DNA from: Pseudoflavitalea sp. G-6-1-2
GTDB taxonomy: Bacteria; Bacteroidota; Bacteroidia; Chitinophagales; Chitinophagaceae
NCBI RefSeq assembly: GCF_012927185.1
Contig: NZ_JABBGB010000001.1
Span: 2,254,543 to 2,318,542 of the forward strand
Direction of reading: 5' to 3'
Length of the DNA: 64,000 nt
How positions within the stretch are numbered: the stretch's first letter is position 1; every line of letters begins with the position of its first letter. Shown piece after piece: positions 25,900-34,127 of this stretch. The notes under the pieces were generated by a model. The model was not told where the DNA came from, searched no databases, and saw nothing but the letters and a program-made list of their open reading frames with translations. Made by a program: the position numbers and the translations under genes.

Positions 25900-27393
25900 T
25901 CAATGATAGATCCTCAATAAACTGTCTTTCAGCATAGGATATTGCTGATGGAACAATGTATTGAATATTATTCTGAATTCGTTCACGTTGGTGATGCTGT
26001 CCATAAACTGGCCATATTGTCCGTTGGGCAGATAAACTGCATTTACGTTGTACCAGACATTGTGTTTTTTCTCCGGCGGCGCCTCATAATGGAAACCATG
26101 ATCTGATTCTACGATGATCACTGCCTTTCCGTTGGTGTTGATCTGAATGCTGTCCACCAGTTTTCTGATCTCGGTATTGGCATATTTGATGTAGCCGGTG
26201 TAAGGGTTATCCGGACCATCCTGCCAGTTAGGGTCGTTCAGCATTTCCTGTGATCTGTCTTTTCCGTTCTTGTCGCGGTAATAAGGATGATGCGGCAGCA
26301 GCACGTGCCCGTATACGAATTTAGGTTGCTTGCTTTTTATGGATGATTCTTGTACGATACCATTCAACAGTTGTTTCACCGTTACATACTGATCTTCATA
26401 AGTGAAGAAGGGCATTAGCTTAGCGAGCGCAGGATAAACTGTGAACATCCATCGGAATTCTTTCAATACTCTCGAACCGAATGTTCCTTCTGCAAGGATA
26501 TTTGCATGAATCGTACGCCAGTCCTGATCTGCATAAGACGGGTGATCTTTCAGATCGAAAATAGAATGGTTGGCAATCTCATAGCCGTTGTTTTTCAGAA
26601 CCCGCATTACCTCATTATCATAAACCATAGCGGCGCACTGGGCATACTCTTTCTTGGTCATGAATTTGCGCGCATCGAGCCAGGTGAGGTAGTCGAGATT
26701 GAGTTGTGAGGCCATGGAAAAAACCGTGGCTGTATAGTTGCTCCTGCTTGCAGGCAGGTTGTGGAATTTTCTGCTGATGAGAAAACTGTCGAGTTCGCTG
26801 TTATCGTATCCGAAAAATTGTTTCAGCCCGTAAGTGCTGGAGTAACCATCGAATACCAGCAGGTAGATATCGGGCTTTTCGATACTGTCTGCAATAATGC
26901 CGTTAGCGGCATTCGGCGCAGTGATAACAGGTCTGCTGGTTTGTGTTTGCGACTTTCGTATGGCAGTGAAAAGATCGAGACCGAGATAGATGAGCAGCAG
27001 CAGGTTCAGAAAAAATGTAATTCTGTACAAACTGCTGGTGGTACGGCGAAGCCAGATGAACAGCAGGATGGCGAGTATCAGAAAACTGACGGTGAGTACG
27101 GAATATTTGTACAGCGCTGCAAATGGCGAATGCGCTTTCAGAAAATCGAAGATGGCGCCGAAGAACAGATAGAATCCTGTGAGGAAGGTAGTGATGAGTG
27201 CAGCCTTTCTCCAGTTGCCGGTTATCCATCGGAATAGCAGCAGCACTATCAATGTACAGCCGGTATAGAGCAGCAGCAGGGGGAGGTAATCCGCAAAACT
27301 GTGAAAACTCCATAGCTCCACAAATCCATGCAGTACAAAAAACAGCGGCAGCAGAAAAGCATAGAAAGGTATCGAGCGCAGGGCCTCCTTCAT
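25900..27393 (-). CDS. Membrane sulfatase-fold (alkaline phosphatase superfamily) enzyme, copy 1
   Basis: The 497-residue paralog of the next gene has the same five N-terminal helices and extracytoplasmic catalytic domain. Matching motifs are PDIYLLVFDGYSS (about 173), the candidate nucleophile region SNYTATVFSMAS (about 213), HVLLPHHPYYRD (about 368) and VESDHGFHYE (about 430); both end in a shared NEFRIIFNTLFHQQYP-like segment. Like its partner it lacks the sulfatase formylglycine motif. The ATG lies one base after the methyltransferase stop, so the genes are translated in close succession. A phosphoglycerol, phosphoethanolamine or similar transferase role is inferred, not shown. Confidence 0.75.
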   Translation of the reverse strand: MKEALRSIPFYAFLLPLFFVLHGFVELWSFHSFADYLPLLLLYTGCTLIVLLLFRWITGNWRKAALITTFLTGFYLFFGAIFDFLKAHSPFAALYKYSVLTVSFLILAILLFIWLRRTTSSLYRITFFLNLLLLIYLGLDLFTAIRKSQTQTSRPVITAPNAANGIIADSIEKPDIYLLVFDGYSSTYGLKQFFGYDNSELDSFLISRKFHNLPASRSNYTATVFSMASQLNLDYLTWLDARKFMTKKEYAQCAAMVYDNEVMRVLKNNGYEIANHSIFDLKDHPSYADQDWRTIHANILAEGTFGSRVLKEFRWMFTVYPALAKLMPFFTYEDQYVTVKQLLNGIVQESSIKSKQPKFVYGHVLLPHHPYYRDKNGKDRSQEMLNDPNWQDGPDNPYTGYIKYANTEIRKLVDSIQINTNGKAVIIVESDHGFHYEAPPEKKHNVWYNVNAVYLPNGQYGQFMDSITNVNEFRIIFNTLFHQQYPMLKDSLLRIYH

Positions 27394-27394
27394 A

Positions 27395-28780
27395 TCAGTT
27401 TTTTCTGTTCATGAAATATAGTATGCGGCTTGTATCGGGTATGCGAACTTTTGTGATGGTATCGAAGTAGGGTTCGAATGCGGCTTCAAATCCGGCTTCG
27501 GAATAGTCCGGAAAGATGTCTTCACGATTGCTCAGCAGCAGCTGCACTTTTTCGTCATTTTTTTCGGGAAACTCGATAATCAGTTGCGGAGCAATGCCAT
27601 GCAGATAAGCGGCGATATCGGGCAGCGGGATATTCTTTCCGATAGCCAGGTGATGGATCAGGGCCAGCGCTGCAACCAGTTCTGTGCGGATGCGCTGATG
27701 AAATGCCGGACGTTCAGTATTGTTGAATCCGATGGAAGATGAGGGATGAACAATATCCTGAATCAGTGGCAGTATATTCTTTATCTTTTCTTTTCTCGTG
27801 TAGCTGTACAGGTGATGTATGCATGCTTCGTCGAAATCCGCGGCAATCACCTGCCTGTTGCCTTCGGCGAGGATGCGGGAGAAATGCCCGTTGTTGGCGC
27901 CGAGATCCAATGCTGTTAATGCTTCGGTGGATTGCAGCATCTGGCGGAAGATCTTTTCCTTGGCCTGCAGGTAAGCCTGACCGATAATGGTTTCTTCGTA
28001 ATAGTTGCCCCAGGTGGTGCCCGTGGCGGATTTCCCTGATTTGAGCAATATGTTCTCCAGGTGTTGCAGCAGGTTCAGCAGTTTCTGTCTGCTGAAAGGC
28101 TTAGCCTTGCTCTTATCGGAATCGTTTTTCTGTGCAACGGAGCGCTGGAGAAATACATGCAGCCATACGCCTGCATTCAGTTTGCTCTTGAATGGAAGAA
28201 GGTTGGCAGTGTCGGCTGCAGAAATGCCATCGGGGTGCATGCGCAACCAATGATGACTGCTTACTTTGGTATATCGTTCCAGCAGCAACGGAAAGAGAAA
28301 TGTTTCGCAGAATTGTCTGTAGGCGATCCATGGTTTGCTTTCATCATACATTTCAAAAGAGAGGGTATCGATGAAAACGGGTCTGCCATTCTGGAACTGT
28401 ACGTTGTAGGGAGTGGCATCTTTGAGAATCATGCCATGTTCCATAGCTGTGCGCATGATGCGGAGCGTGAGTATGCCTGCATCGCGCAGCTGCGCGCCCG
28501 ACCATTCATACGCATAGGTGATGAAATGGATAGGATCGGGCAGTAATGTTTTGTACCAGTTGGGTGTATTGGTGAGGTTCTCGTTCAGTTCTGAATGAGG
28601 TACCAGCCTGTGAGCGGCTGTGAGTGCGGTATAGAGGCCGCTGCTCATCAGGTGTTCATAGGTGGCGGCATAACGCTGGTTCACCTGCCGGCAGATGACA
28701 TTATTGGCCAGGAATACAAAACCGCTGGGGTCTTTGTACGATCCTGCAACGCGCTTAGATGTCTCCATGGGCATCTTCAT
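27395..28780 (-). CDS. NoeA-like protein: kinase-like N-terminus with SAM methyltransferase
   Basis: The 461-residue protein joins two parts. Residues about 60-210 contain MILKDATPYNVQF (about 114-126) followed by PVFIDTLSFE (about 130-139), resembling the catalytic loop D-x4-N and metal-binding D of protein or sugar kinases. Residues about 285-460 form a class I methyltransferase with the SAM motif ALDLGANNGHF (about 291) and a second acidic VIAADFD. The pattern recalls NoeA-type proteins linked to rhizobial host specificity and polysaccharide gene clusters. The gene starts within the end of the small membrane-protein gene (26-bp overlap); three ATGs at 28780, 28774 and 28768 are possible. 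Substrate is unknown. Confidence 0.7.
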   Translation of the reverse strand: MKMPMETSKRVAGSYKDPSGFVFLANNVICRQVNQRYAATYEHLMSSGLYTALTAAHRLVPHSELNENLTNTPNWYKTLLPDPIHFITYAYEWSGAQLRDAGILTLRIMRTAMEHGMILKDATPYNVQFQNGRPVFIDTLSFEMYDESKPWIAYRQFCETFLFPLLLERYTKVSSHHWLRMHPDGISAADTANLLPFKSKLNAGVWLHVFLQRSVAQKNDSDKSKAKPFSRQKLLNLLQHLENILLKSGKSATGTTWGNYYEETIIGQAYLQAKEKIFRQMLQSTEALTALDLGANNGHFSRILAEGNRQVIAADFDEACIHHLYSYTRKEKIKNILPLIQDIVHPSSSIGFNNTERPAFHQRIRTELVAALALIHHLAIGKNIPLPDIAAYLHGIAPQLIIEFPEKNDEKVQLLLSNREDIFPDYSEAGFEAAFEPYFDTITKVRIPDTSRILYFMNRKN

Positions 28781-28943
28781 TCCCGGTGGAATCTTTCTTA
28801 GTTGGTTTAAAGAAGAAGGATTTTATTCTCCACCAGATATTTTTAAAGTAGAAAAGCGCCCCCAGCACGGCAGCGATAATTGCCTGAATGAGGTAACTGC
28901 CGCTGCCGGGATCGAGGTATAAAAAAATGGATTGGATGATCAC
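28755..28943 (-). CDS. 62-residue membrane protein with LDPGSGSY motif
   Basis: The protein starts with a short hydrophobic stretch and the motif LDPGSGSYLIQ, then one membrane helix (AIIAAVLGALFYF), a basic patch (WWRIKSFFFKPTKK) and a hydrophilic tail. I believe small proteins with this motif recur beside NoeA-like and sulfatase-fold genes in other bacteria, from memory only. Translation starts at a GTG that overlaps the M42 stop as GTGA, and the end overlaps the methyltransferase start. The tight coupling on both sides argues that it is a working partner, perhaps a membrane anchor or assembly factor. Confidence 0.75.
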   Translation of the reverse strand: MIIQSIFLYLDPGSGSYLIQAIIAAVLGALFYFKNIWWRIKSFFFKPTKKDSTGNEDAHGDI

Positions 28944-30046
28944 AGGTAACTGAGATTTGTTTTTGGTGATAATGTCAGCAAGGTTTCGTACATGAGCTGA
29001 ATGGTTTGTTCAACATCACGCTTATGCAGCATTTCCACGGTGGTATGCATATACCTGAGGGGGATAGAGATGAGCACAGAAGGGCATCCGTCGTTTGCAT
29101 AGGCAAATGAGTCGGTATCGGTTCCTGTGCTGCGGCTTACTGTGCGGAGCTGAACAGGGATGTCTTTTTTCTCTGCCACATCCTGCACTATCTGCAACAG
29201 TTTGTTATGCACTGCGGGGCCGTAAGCCAGTGATGGTCCTTTGCCGCAGGCCACATCTCCTTCGATTATTTTGTTGATCATCGGAGTAGTGGTATCGTGT
29301 GTAACGTCTGTAATGATGGCGATATCCGGTTTGATGCGGCGTGCAATCATTTCTGCACCACGCAGCCCGATCTCTTCCTGAACGGCATTCACTACGTAGA
29401 GGCCGAAGGGAAGTGATTTCTTATTTTCTTTCAGCAGTCTGGCCACTTCGGCGATCATAAATCCACCGATGCGGTTATCGAATGCGCGGCCGATCCAGTA
29501 ATCGTGGGCGAGTTCGTCGTAGCCATCCTGATAGGTAACCACTGCGCCGATATGTACGCCAAGGTCTTCCACTTCTTTCTTGCTTCTTGCTCCGCAATCG
29601 AGAAAGAGGTTGTCCACTTTCGGATTGGGTTCCTTGCCGTCGGGATTGCCGATGCGGGTATGGATGGCTGGCCATCCGAACACAGCTTTCACGGCGCCTT
29701 TCTTTCCGTGAATGAATACGCGTTGTGCGGGCGCGATCTGATGATCCACACCGCCATTGCGTTTGAGGTAGATGAGGCCTTCCGCCGTGATGTAATTCAC
29801 AAACCAGCTGATCTCGTCGGCATGCGCTTCTATCACCACTTTGAAAGTGGCTTTGGGATTGATCACTCCTACAGCCGTTCCGTAAGGATCGGTGAACGTA
29901 GTGTCTACATATGATTTGATATAATCCAGCCACAAACGCTGACCGCTGCTTTCAAAGCCTACGGGCGATGCGTTATTGATGTATGTGCGGAGGAAGTCTA
30001 AGCTCTTATTGGTGAGGATTGATTTTTCTTTGGATGCTTTCGCCAT
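28940..30046 (-). CDS. M42-family metallo-aminopeptidase
   Basis: The 368-residue cytoplasmic enzyme belongs to the M42 glutamyl-aminopeptidase/TET family, large shells that trim peptides from the N-terminus. The two-metal site is visible in order: EAHADEIS (about 73), FDNRIGG (about 188), QEEIGLRGA (about 222), TDVTHD (about 245) and YMHTTVEM (about 333). Length is normal. It lies in the middle of the minus-strand run and shares a GTGA overlap with the small membrane-protein gene, so it is co-transcribed with envelope genes, though a direct role there is unclear. Confidence 0.92.
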   Translation of the reverse strand: MAKASKEKSILTNKSLDFLRTYINNASPVGFESSGQRLWLDYIKSYVDTTFTDPYGTAVGVINPKATFKVVIEAHADEISWFVNYITAEGLIYLKRNGGVDHQIAPAQRVFIHGKKGAVKAVFGWPAIHTRIGNPDGKEPNPKVDNLFLDCGARSKKEVEDLGVHIGAVVTYQDGYDELAHDYWIGRAFDNRIGGFMIAEVARLLKENKKSLPFGLYVVNAVQEEIGLRGAEMIARRIKPDIAIITDVTHDTTTPMINKIIEGDVACGKGPSLAYGPAVHNKLLQIVQDVAEKKDIPVQLRTVSRSTGTDTDSFAYANDGCPSVLISIPLRYMHTTVEMLHKRDVEQTIQLMYETLLTLSPKTNLSYL

Positions 30047-30108
30047 ATTCTGAACGTCTTTTATTGGTTATCTGGAAATTAAAAGTACATATTTCTGCTG
30101 TTGCATCC

Positions 30109-31671
30109 TCAATTTATCTCCAGTATCACAAAATTGCAGATGCCGGTCTGGTACACCTGAGAAGCGGCTTTGAAAAGGGCGCTTTGCTGAAAGGTTTGCA
30201 GGTCCTGCTCATTCCGGTACCGGTAGAAATAGTACCGGATATGTTGCTGCCGCATGGCCTGGAGGAGCTCTTCGGCAGGGGCATCGTGGCGTATCAGCAG
30301 GTGCATGCTGCTGCCGGTGAGCAGCGCTGCTTTGGGCAGCATGCCGTAATCTTCACTGCTGCCGCTGCCTGTAATGAAATTGCCCTGTATTTTCTTTTCG
30401 CGCAGGTAGCCGGCAAGTACGAACAGGTCTTTATTGGCGCCTGCACTGTCTTTGAGGGTGTTGATGGGATAGATGAGGAAGCTGCTGAAATACACCAGCC
30501 ATGCGAACAATATCCAGTTGCGCGACGGGGCGATTTTCGGCAGCCACTGCTGCAGCAGTACGGCTCCGGCAATCATCAGCAGAAAATTCAGGGGCCAGAG
30601 ATAACGGGCTTCTATGAATACGGTAAGATATCCTAATGGCAGCAACAGCACGGTGAGCAGGAAAATGCTCATTGGCTCCGGCCTGAATCTGTTGCGGGCA
30701 CAGGAAAGTATCAATGCCAGCAGCACGGCCAGTTCGAGAAAACTCATTTCTGTGAAGGCATCGATTGCCCTCATGATATTGGTGAGAAAAAGCCTGATCT
30801 CCCTCACTATCATCTGAGAAGAAAAGAAATGCTGGCCCGGCACTCTCTCAAACGGCAAATAGATGGGGTCTTCCCAACCACTTGGCGAACCGGGATAGGG
30901 TGGTGGATAGATCAGTTTATCGGTAGCTATCTGCCGGTCGAAAAGATGTGCATCGAAGTTGTAACTGCCACTGGTGGCGAAACTGATGATCTGGTATTTT
31001 TCGTGCAGTGCATAGAGCCAGGGAGCGGAGATCAGCAGAAACAGGCCGATGCCTGCGAGCAGATTCCTCAGCAGCCATTTCTTTCTTTGCGGCGCGATGC
31101 TGTGGTAACATAACCAGCATTGCAGTACCGTGAAATGCAGCAGAAAGAAAGGAAAGGAATAGGCCTTTGAAAAATACATCACAGCTGCCACTGCTCCTGC
31201 AAGCAGGTTATACCGTGGCTTTTCAAAAAAGTTTTTTGTGGTGATCACATCGATGTAGAGCAGCGCCAGCCAGCAGAACAGCACATCTGCGGCTATCTCG
31301 TAAGTGGCGTAGTGTATGCTAACGGGAATGCATGTTAGCAGCAGCGCGAGTTTGAGGCTGTTCGTCAACATGGTTTTGTTCAGCAGCCTGTGCACCTGAA
31401 CCAGTATCAGCAATCCGGCAATCCAGCTGGTGATCTTGAATGCAGTGAGCAGGCTCATGCCGGTTTTGAGCAGGGGCCATGCAATCCACGCATGGAGCGG
31501 ACTCCAGTAGCCGTTGATGGCGTTGAAGTAATCGCCTTCGGCCAGTCTTTTGGCTACCATCAGGTAACCGGTTCCGTCTTCATCAAAGATGTACTGATAT
31601 GCCGGATAGAGCAGCAGTCCACATACAAGGTAAAGCATGCAGGTAAGAGTCAGCCGGTATTGTTGCAGCAT
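30109..31671 (-). CDS. GT-C-like (GT39/PMT type) membrane glycosyltransferase
   Basis: The 520-residue protein has about 10-11 membrane helices. An acidic first loop follows helix 1 (FDEDGTGYLMVAKRLAEGDY), the hallmark position of the catalytic Asp/Glu in ArnT/PMT-like GT-C enzymes that use polyprenyl-phosphate sugars. The frame is open 62 codons further upstream, but that stretch is not protein-like and overlaps the UbiA gene; the ATG at 31671 gives a proper first helix 38 bp after the UbiA stop. It lies between the UbiA-like and M42 genes in the same run. Confidence 0.78.
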   Translation of the reverse strand: MLQQYRLTLTCMLYLVCGLLLYPAYQYIFDEDGTGYLMVAKRLAEGDYFNAINGYWSPLHAWIAWPLLKTGMSLLTAFKITSWIAGLLILVQVHRLLNKTMLTNSLKLALLLTCIPVSIHYATYEIAADVLFCWLALLYIDVITTKNFFEKPRYNLLAGAVAAVMYFSKAYSFPFFLLHFTVLQCWLCYHSIAPQRKKWLLRNLLAGIGLFLLISAPWLYALHEKYQIISFATSGSYNFDAHLFDRQIATDKLIYPPPYPGSPSGWEDPIYLPFERVPGQHFFSSQMIVREIRLFLTNIMRAIDAFTEMSFLELAVLLALILSCARNRFRPEPMSIFLLTVLLLPLGYLTVFIEARYLWPLNFLLMIAGAVLLQQWLPKIAPSRNWILFAWLVYFSSFLIYPINTLKDSAGANKDLFVLAGYLREKKIQGNFITGSGSSEDYGMLPKAALLTGSSMHLLIRHDAPAEELLQAMRQQHIRYYFYRYRNEQDLQTFQQSALFKAASQVYQTGICNFVILEIN

Positions 31672-31709
31672 AGCTATACTGGTTATGCGCGGAAAGATAC
31701 CAATAAATA

Positions 31710-32561
31710 TCAATGGCTGGGAAGCAGCAGGGTGAGGAGGGGACTGAGCATCATCAGTCCGTCGATAACGAAGTAGTAGAGATAATCGTTGAAATTCTTT
31801 TTGGCGTAGGGATAAATAATTGCTGAGATGGCTCCGGGTATCAGCAGCATGATGCATCCTATCTTGCCTGCACTGATCAGCAGGCTGAACCAGATGGTGC
31901 TTACGGCAAAGATGGCGAGTGAAACAGCAAAGATGCGGTCTACTCCTTTTTCACTGAAATGTGTGATCATGCTTCGGATGCCCTGGGCCTTGTCGTAGAG
32001 CCTGTCGCGGTAATCGAACATGATGCAGAGGGCGTACACCAGAAAGAACCTGCTCACGCAGAAGAGGATGGAAGGCAGTTCCCATTGCCGGCCCGTGATG
32101 GCCAGCGGCAGAAAGGCAGTCACATACATCCACACAAAAGCGAGAAAGATGGTTTTGCCGATGGCGATCTTGCTCAGGTGCTGAAATGGAAAGAATTGCA
32201 GCTTGGGTGCCGAGTATAAAAAAGTAAGCACCACGGCTCCCATGAGCCAGAACCAGTGCTGAATAAAATGGAAGAAGTACCAGCCCGATCCGATCATGCC
32301 AATGATGAAGAGGGCCAGATGCAGGTTGCGGTTGCGGGTGGTCCAGCCGATCCGCATTGTTTCCTGCGGCATATCTGGCGTAAGGTACCAGTGGAAATTA
32401 TAGCTGCACAGGGTAGCGAAGAATACAAAGAGGTAATAATCGGGATAATCGTATTGCAGGTGCAAAAGCTGATTGGTCTGATGAACCATCATCAGTGCAC
32501 AACCCGAAATGAATAAACTGGTGAATAACAGAAAATTTAAGAGATACCTCAACATCTGCAT
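31710..32561 (-). CDS. UbiA-like prenyltransferase family membrane protein
   Basis: The 283-residue protein has about eight membrane helices and the second UbiA aspartate motif in MFDYRDRLYDKAQGIRSM (about 180). The first motif, normally NDxxDxxxD, is degraded to SYNFHWYLTPD (about 53). UbiA enzymes join prenyl diphosphates to ring or sugar-phosphate acceptors; some make polyprenyl-phosphate sugars for GT-C transferases, which would suit the next gene. With the altered first motif, activity is not certain. Its ATG overlaps the lipoprotein stop (TAATG), so the two are translationally coupled. Confidence 0.7.
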   Translation of the reverse strand: MQMLRYLLNFLLFTSLFISGCALMMVHQTNQLLHLQYDYPDYYLFVFFATLCSYNFHWYLTPDMPQETMRIGWTTRNRNLHLALFIIGMIGSGWYFFHFIQHWFWLMGAVVLTFLYSAPKLQFFPFQHLSKIAIGKTIFLAFVWMYVTAFLPLAITGRQWELPSILFCVSRFFLVYALCIMFDYRDRLYDKAQGIRSMITHFSEKGVDRIFAVSLAIFAVSTIWFSLLISAGKIGCIMLLIPGAISAIIYPYAKKNFNDYLYYFVIDGLMMLSPLLTLLLPSH

Positions 32562-33025
32562 TAATGACGCAAAATTATGGTACCAGCCGATACGGTGTCA
32601 CTGGTATTTCCGGCTTCATCCCTGAGTGCGAATCTCAATGCCATGGTATCAGGCTGCGAAGGTGTTTCTACCATTGCGAGGTTAACGGCTACCAGCCTGA
32701 TCTCGATCTGACCATCTGTACGGCGTACTTCAGGTACGGGAACGGCAAACCGGGTAGAATCACGGCCTTCAATGATGCTGGTCTGCTGAAGATTAAGACG
32801 GGTTTTACCCATCCACAGGGTGCCTCCGATATCGCCTTCCTTATCGGCATAATCGAATATTACCACCACAGGGATAGTTTCCTTATCCGATACATCGCGG
32901 GGCGTTACACTTTTTACTTTGATGGAGGGTTTGGTTCTCAGCTTATCTTTGCCACAACCCTGTGCAATCAAAATTGTTACAGGGATCAGGAGAAGACCTA
33001 AGTATGTAAGTGTGCGCATATTCAT
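32561..33025 (-). CDS. Small lipoprotein, first gene of the envelope run
   Basis: The 154-residue product starts MNMRTLTYLG with a hydrophobic leader and a lipobox-like AQGC ending at Cys24, so it is probably lipid-anchored. The mature part reads as one beta-sandwich (VKSVTPRDVSDKETIPVVVI, then ALRFALRDEAGNTSD), a common Bacteroidota extracellular module of unknown role. The frame is open 112 codons further upstream into the divergent gene, but the ATG at 33025 gives the signal peptide and lies just behind a -7 element. It heads the nine-gene minus-strand run. Confidence 0.75.
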   Translation of the reverse strand: MNMRTLTYLGLLLIPVTILIAQGCGKDKLRTKPSIKVKSVTPRDVSDKETIPVVVIFDYADKEGDIGGTLWMGKTRLNLQQTSIIEGRDSTRFAVPVPEVRRTDGQIEIRLVAVNLAMVETPSQPDTMALRFALRDEAGNTSDTVSAGTIILRH

Positions 33026-33039
33026 AGCTCTGTTAGATA

Positions 33040-33047
33040 CAAATTTA
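33040..33047 (-). promoter_or_regulatory. -7 element at the head of the envelope gene run
   Basis: The minus strand reads TAAATTTG, an exact TANNTTTG match, 14 bp upstream of the lipoprotein ATG. A clear -33 element is not seen. The 48-bp spacer is shared with the divergent gene at 33074. Confidence 0.55.
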
Positions 33048-33073
33048 ATGGCTTTACCCTTTATGCTCTGTAT

Positions 33074-34060
33074 ATGAATCCTAAATATGAAGATAAAGTT
33101 TTTTTGGCGGACCAGCAGGGATTCGAACCACTGGCCCTGGAATTGTTCCGGTTCCAATATGCAAACAATCCTGTATATCATCAATACGTAAATGCTGTTA
33201 ATGTGGTTGGGGATGATGTACGGAGGGTGCAGGACATTCCTTTCCTCCCCATTCAATTTTTCAAAAGTCATGATGTAGTTACCACATCGTTCGAGCCGGA
33301 AGCGGTTTTTCAGAGCAGCGGTACCACTCAAACCATCAATAGCCGGCATTATGTGCGCCATCTCGGCATCTACCGGGAAAGTTTCATGCTGGCATTCGAG
33401 CAGTTTTACGGACCGGTAAAGAATCTATGTGTAATCGGACTGCTGCCGTCCTATCTCGAAAGAAGCAATTCTTCGCTGGTGGTAATGGCAGATGAACTGA
33501 TCAGGCAAAGCGGCCATCCGGAAAGCGGTTTTTATTTATACGAACACGAAAAACTGGCTGCCGTATTGCAACAGCTGGAAGCCAGACAACAACCTACACT
33601 GCTGATCGGCGTAACATTCGGACTGCTCGATTTTGCAGAGAAATTCCCGATGCCGCTGAAGCATACCATTGTGATGGAAACAGGTGGCATGAAAGGACGC
33701 AGAGAAGAAATGACCAGAGAGCAGGTGCATGCTATTCTTAAAAATGCATTTGGCCTGACCCATATTCATTCGGAGTATGGCATGACGGAACTGCTTTCTC
33801 AAGGATATTCCAAAGGAGAGGGCATTTTTGATACGCCCGCCTGGATGCGTGTAATGGTGCGGCAGGAAGATGATCCTTTCGATGTGAGACACAGCGGAAC
33901 GGGTATCATCAATGTGATCGATCTGGCGAATATTTATTCCTGCGCATTCATTGCTACGGAAGATGTAGGCCGTGTGTTTGAGAACGGACAATTTGAAGTG
34001 CAGGGCCGCATGGATAACAGCGATATCCGCGGATGCAGCCTCATGGTGGCTGGATTGTAA
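33074..34060 (+). CDS. Adenylate-forming enzyme, LuxE/PaaK-like acyl-protein synthetase
   Basis: The 328-residue protein belongs to the ANL adenylate-forming superfamily. The phosphate-binding loop is FQSSGTTQT (about 80) and the adenine-binding motif is HSEYGMTELLSQ (about 232); AFIATEDVGRVF and GRMDNSDIRG mark the C-terminal part. The length and lack of a full C-terminal lid are like LuxE-type acyl-protein synthetases and related PaaK-like ligases, which activate an acyl group as its adenylate. Acceptor unknown. It diverges from the envelope run across only 48 bp. Confidence 0.8.
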   Translation: MNPKYEDKVFLADQQGFEPLALELFRFQYANNPVYHQYVNAVNVVGDDVRRVQDIPFLPIQFFKSHDVVTTSFEPEAVFQSSGTTQTINSRHYVRHLGIYRESFMLAFEQFYGPVKNLCVIGLLPSYLERSNSSLVVMADELIRQSGHPESGFYLYEHEKLAAVLQQLEARQQPTLLIGVTFGLLDFAEKFPMPLKHTIVMETGGMKGRREEMTREQVHAILKNAFGLTHIHSEYGMTELLSQGYSKGEGIFDTPAWMRVMVRQEDDPFDVRHSGTGIINVIDLANIYSCAFIATEDVGRVFENGQFEVQGRMDNSDIRGCSLMVAGL

Positions 34061-34078
34061 ATCGTTTTCATAAAATAG

Positions 34079-34113
34079 AAATGCCGCAGTTCTGTTGAGC
34101 TGCGGCATTTTTT
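34079..34113. terminator. Bidirectional intrinsic terminator
   Basis: AAATGCCGCAG and CTGCGGCATTT form an 11-bp perfect stem with a ten-base loop. TTTTTTA follows on the plus strand and a T-rich stretch on the minus strand, between two convergent genes. Confidence 0.88.
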
Positions 34114-34127
34114 ATGAGTTGTGTCGG

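Noticed and set aside
31672..31857. N-terminal extension of the GT-C gene by 62 codons
   Set aside because: The extension has no ATG with a membrane helix, is Arg/Pro-rich and overlaps the UbiA gene; the ATG at 31671 is better.
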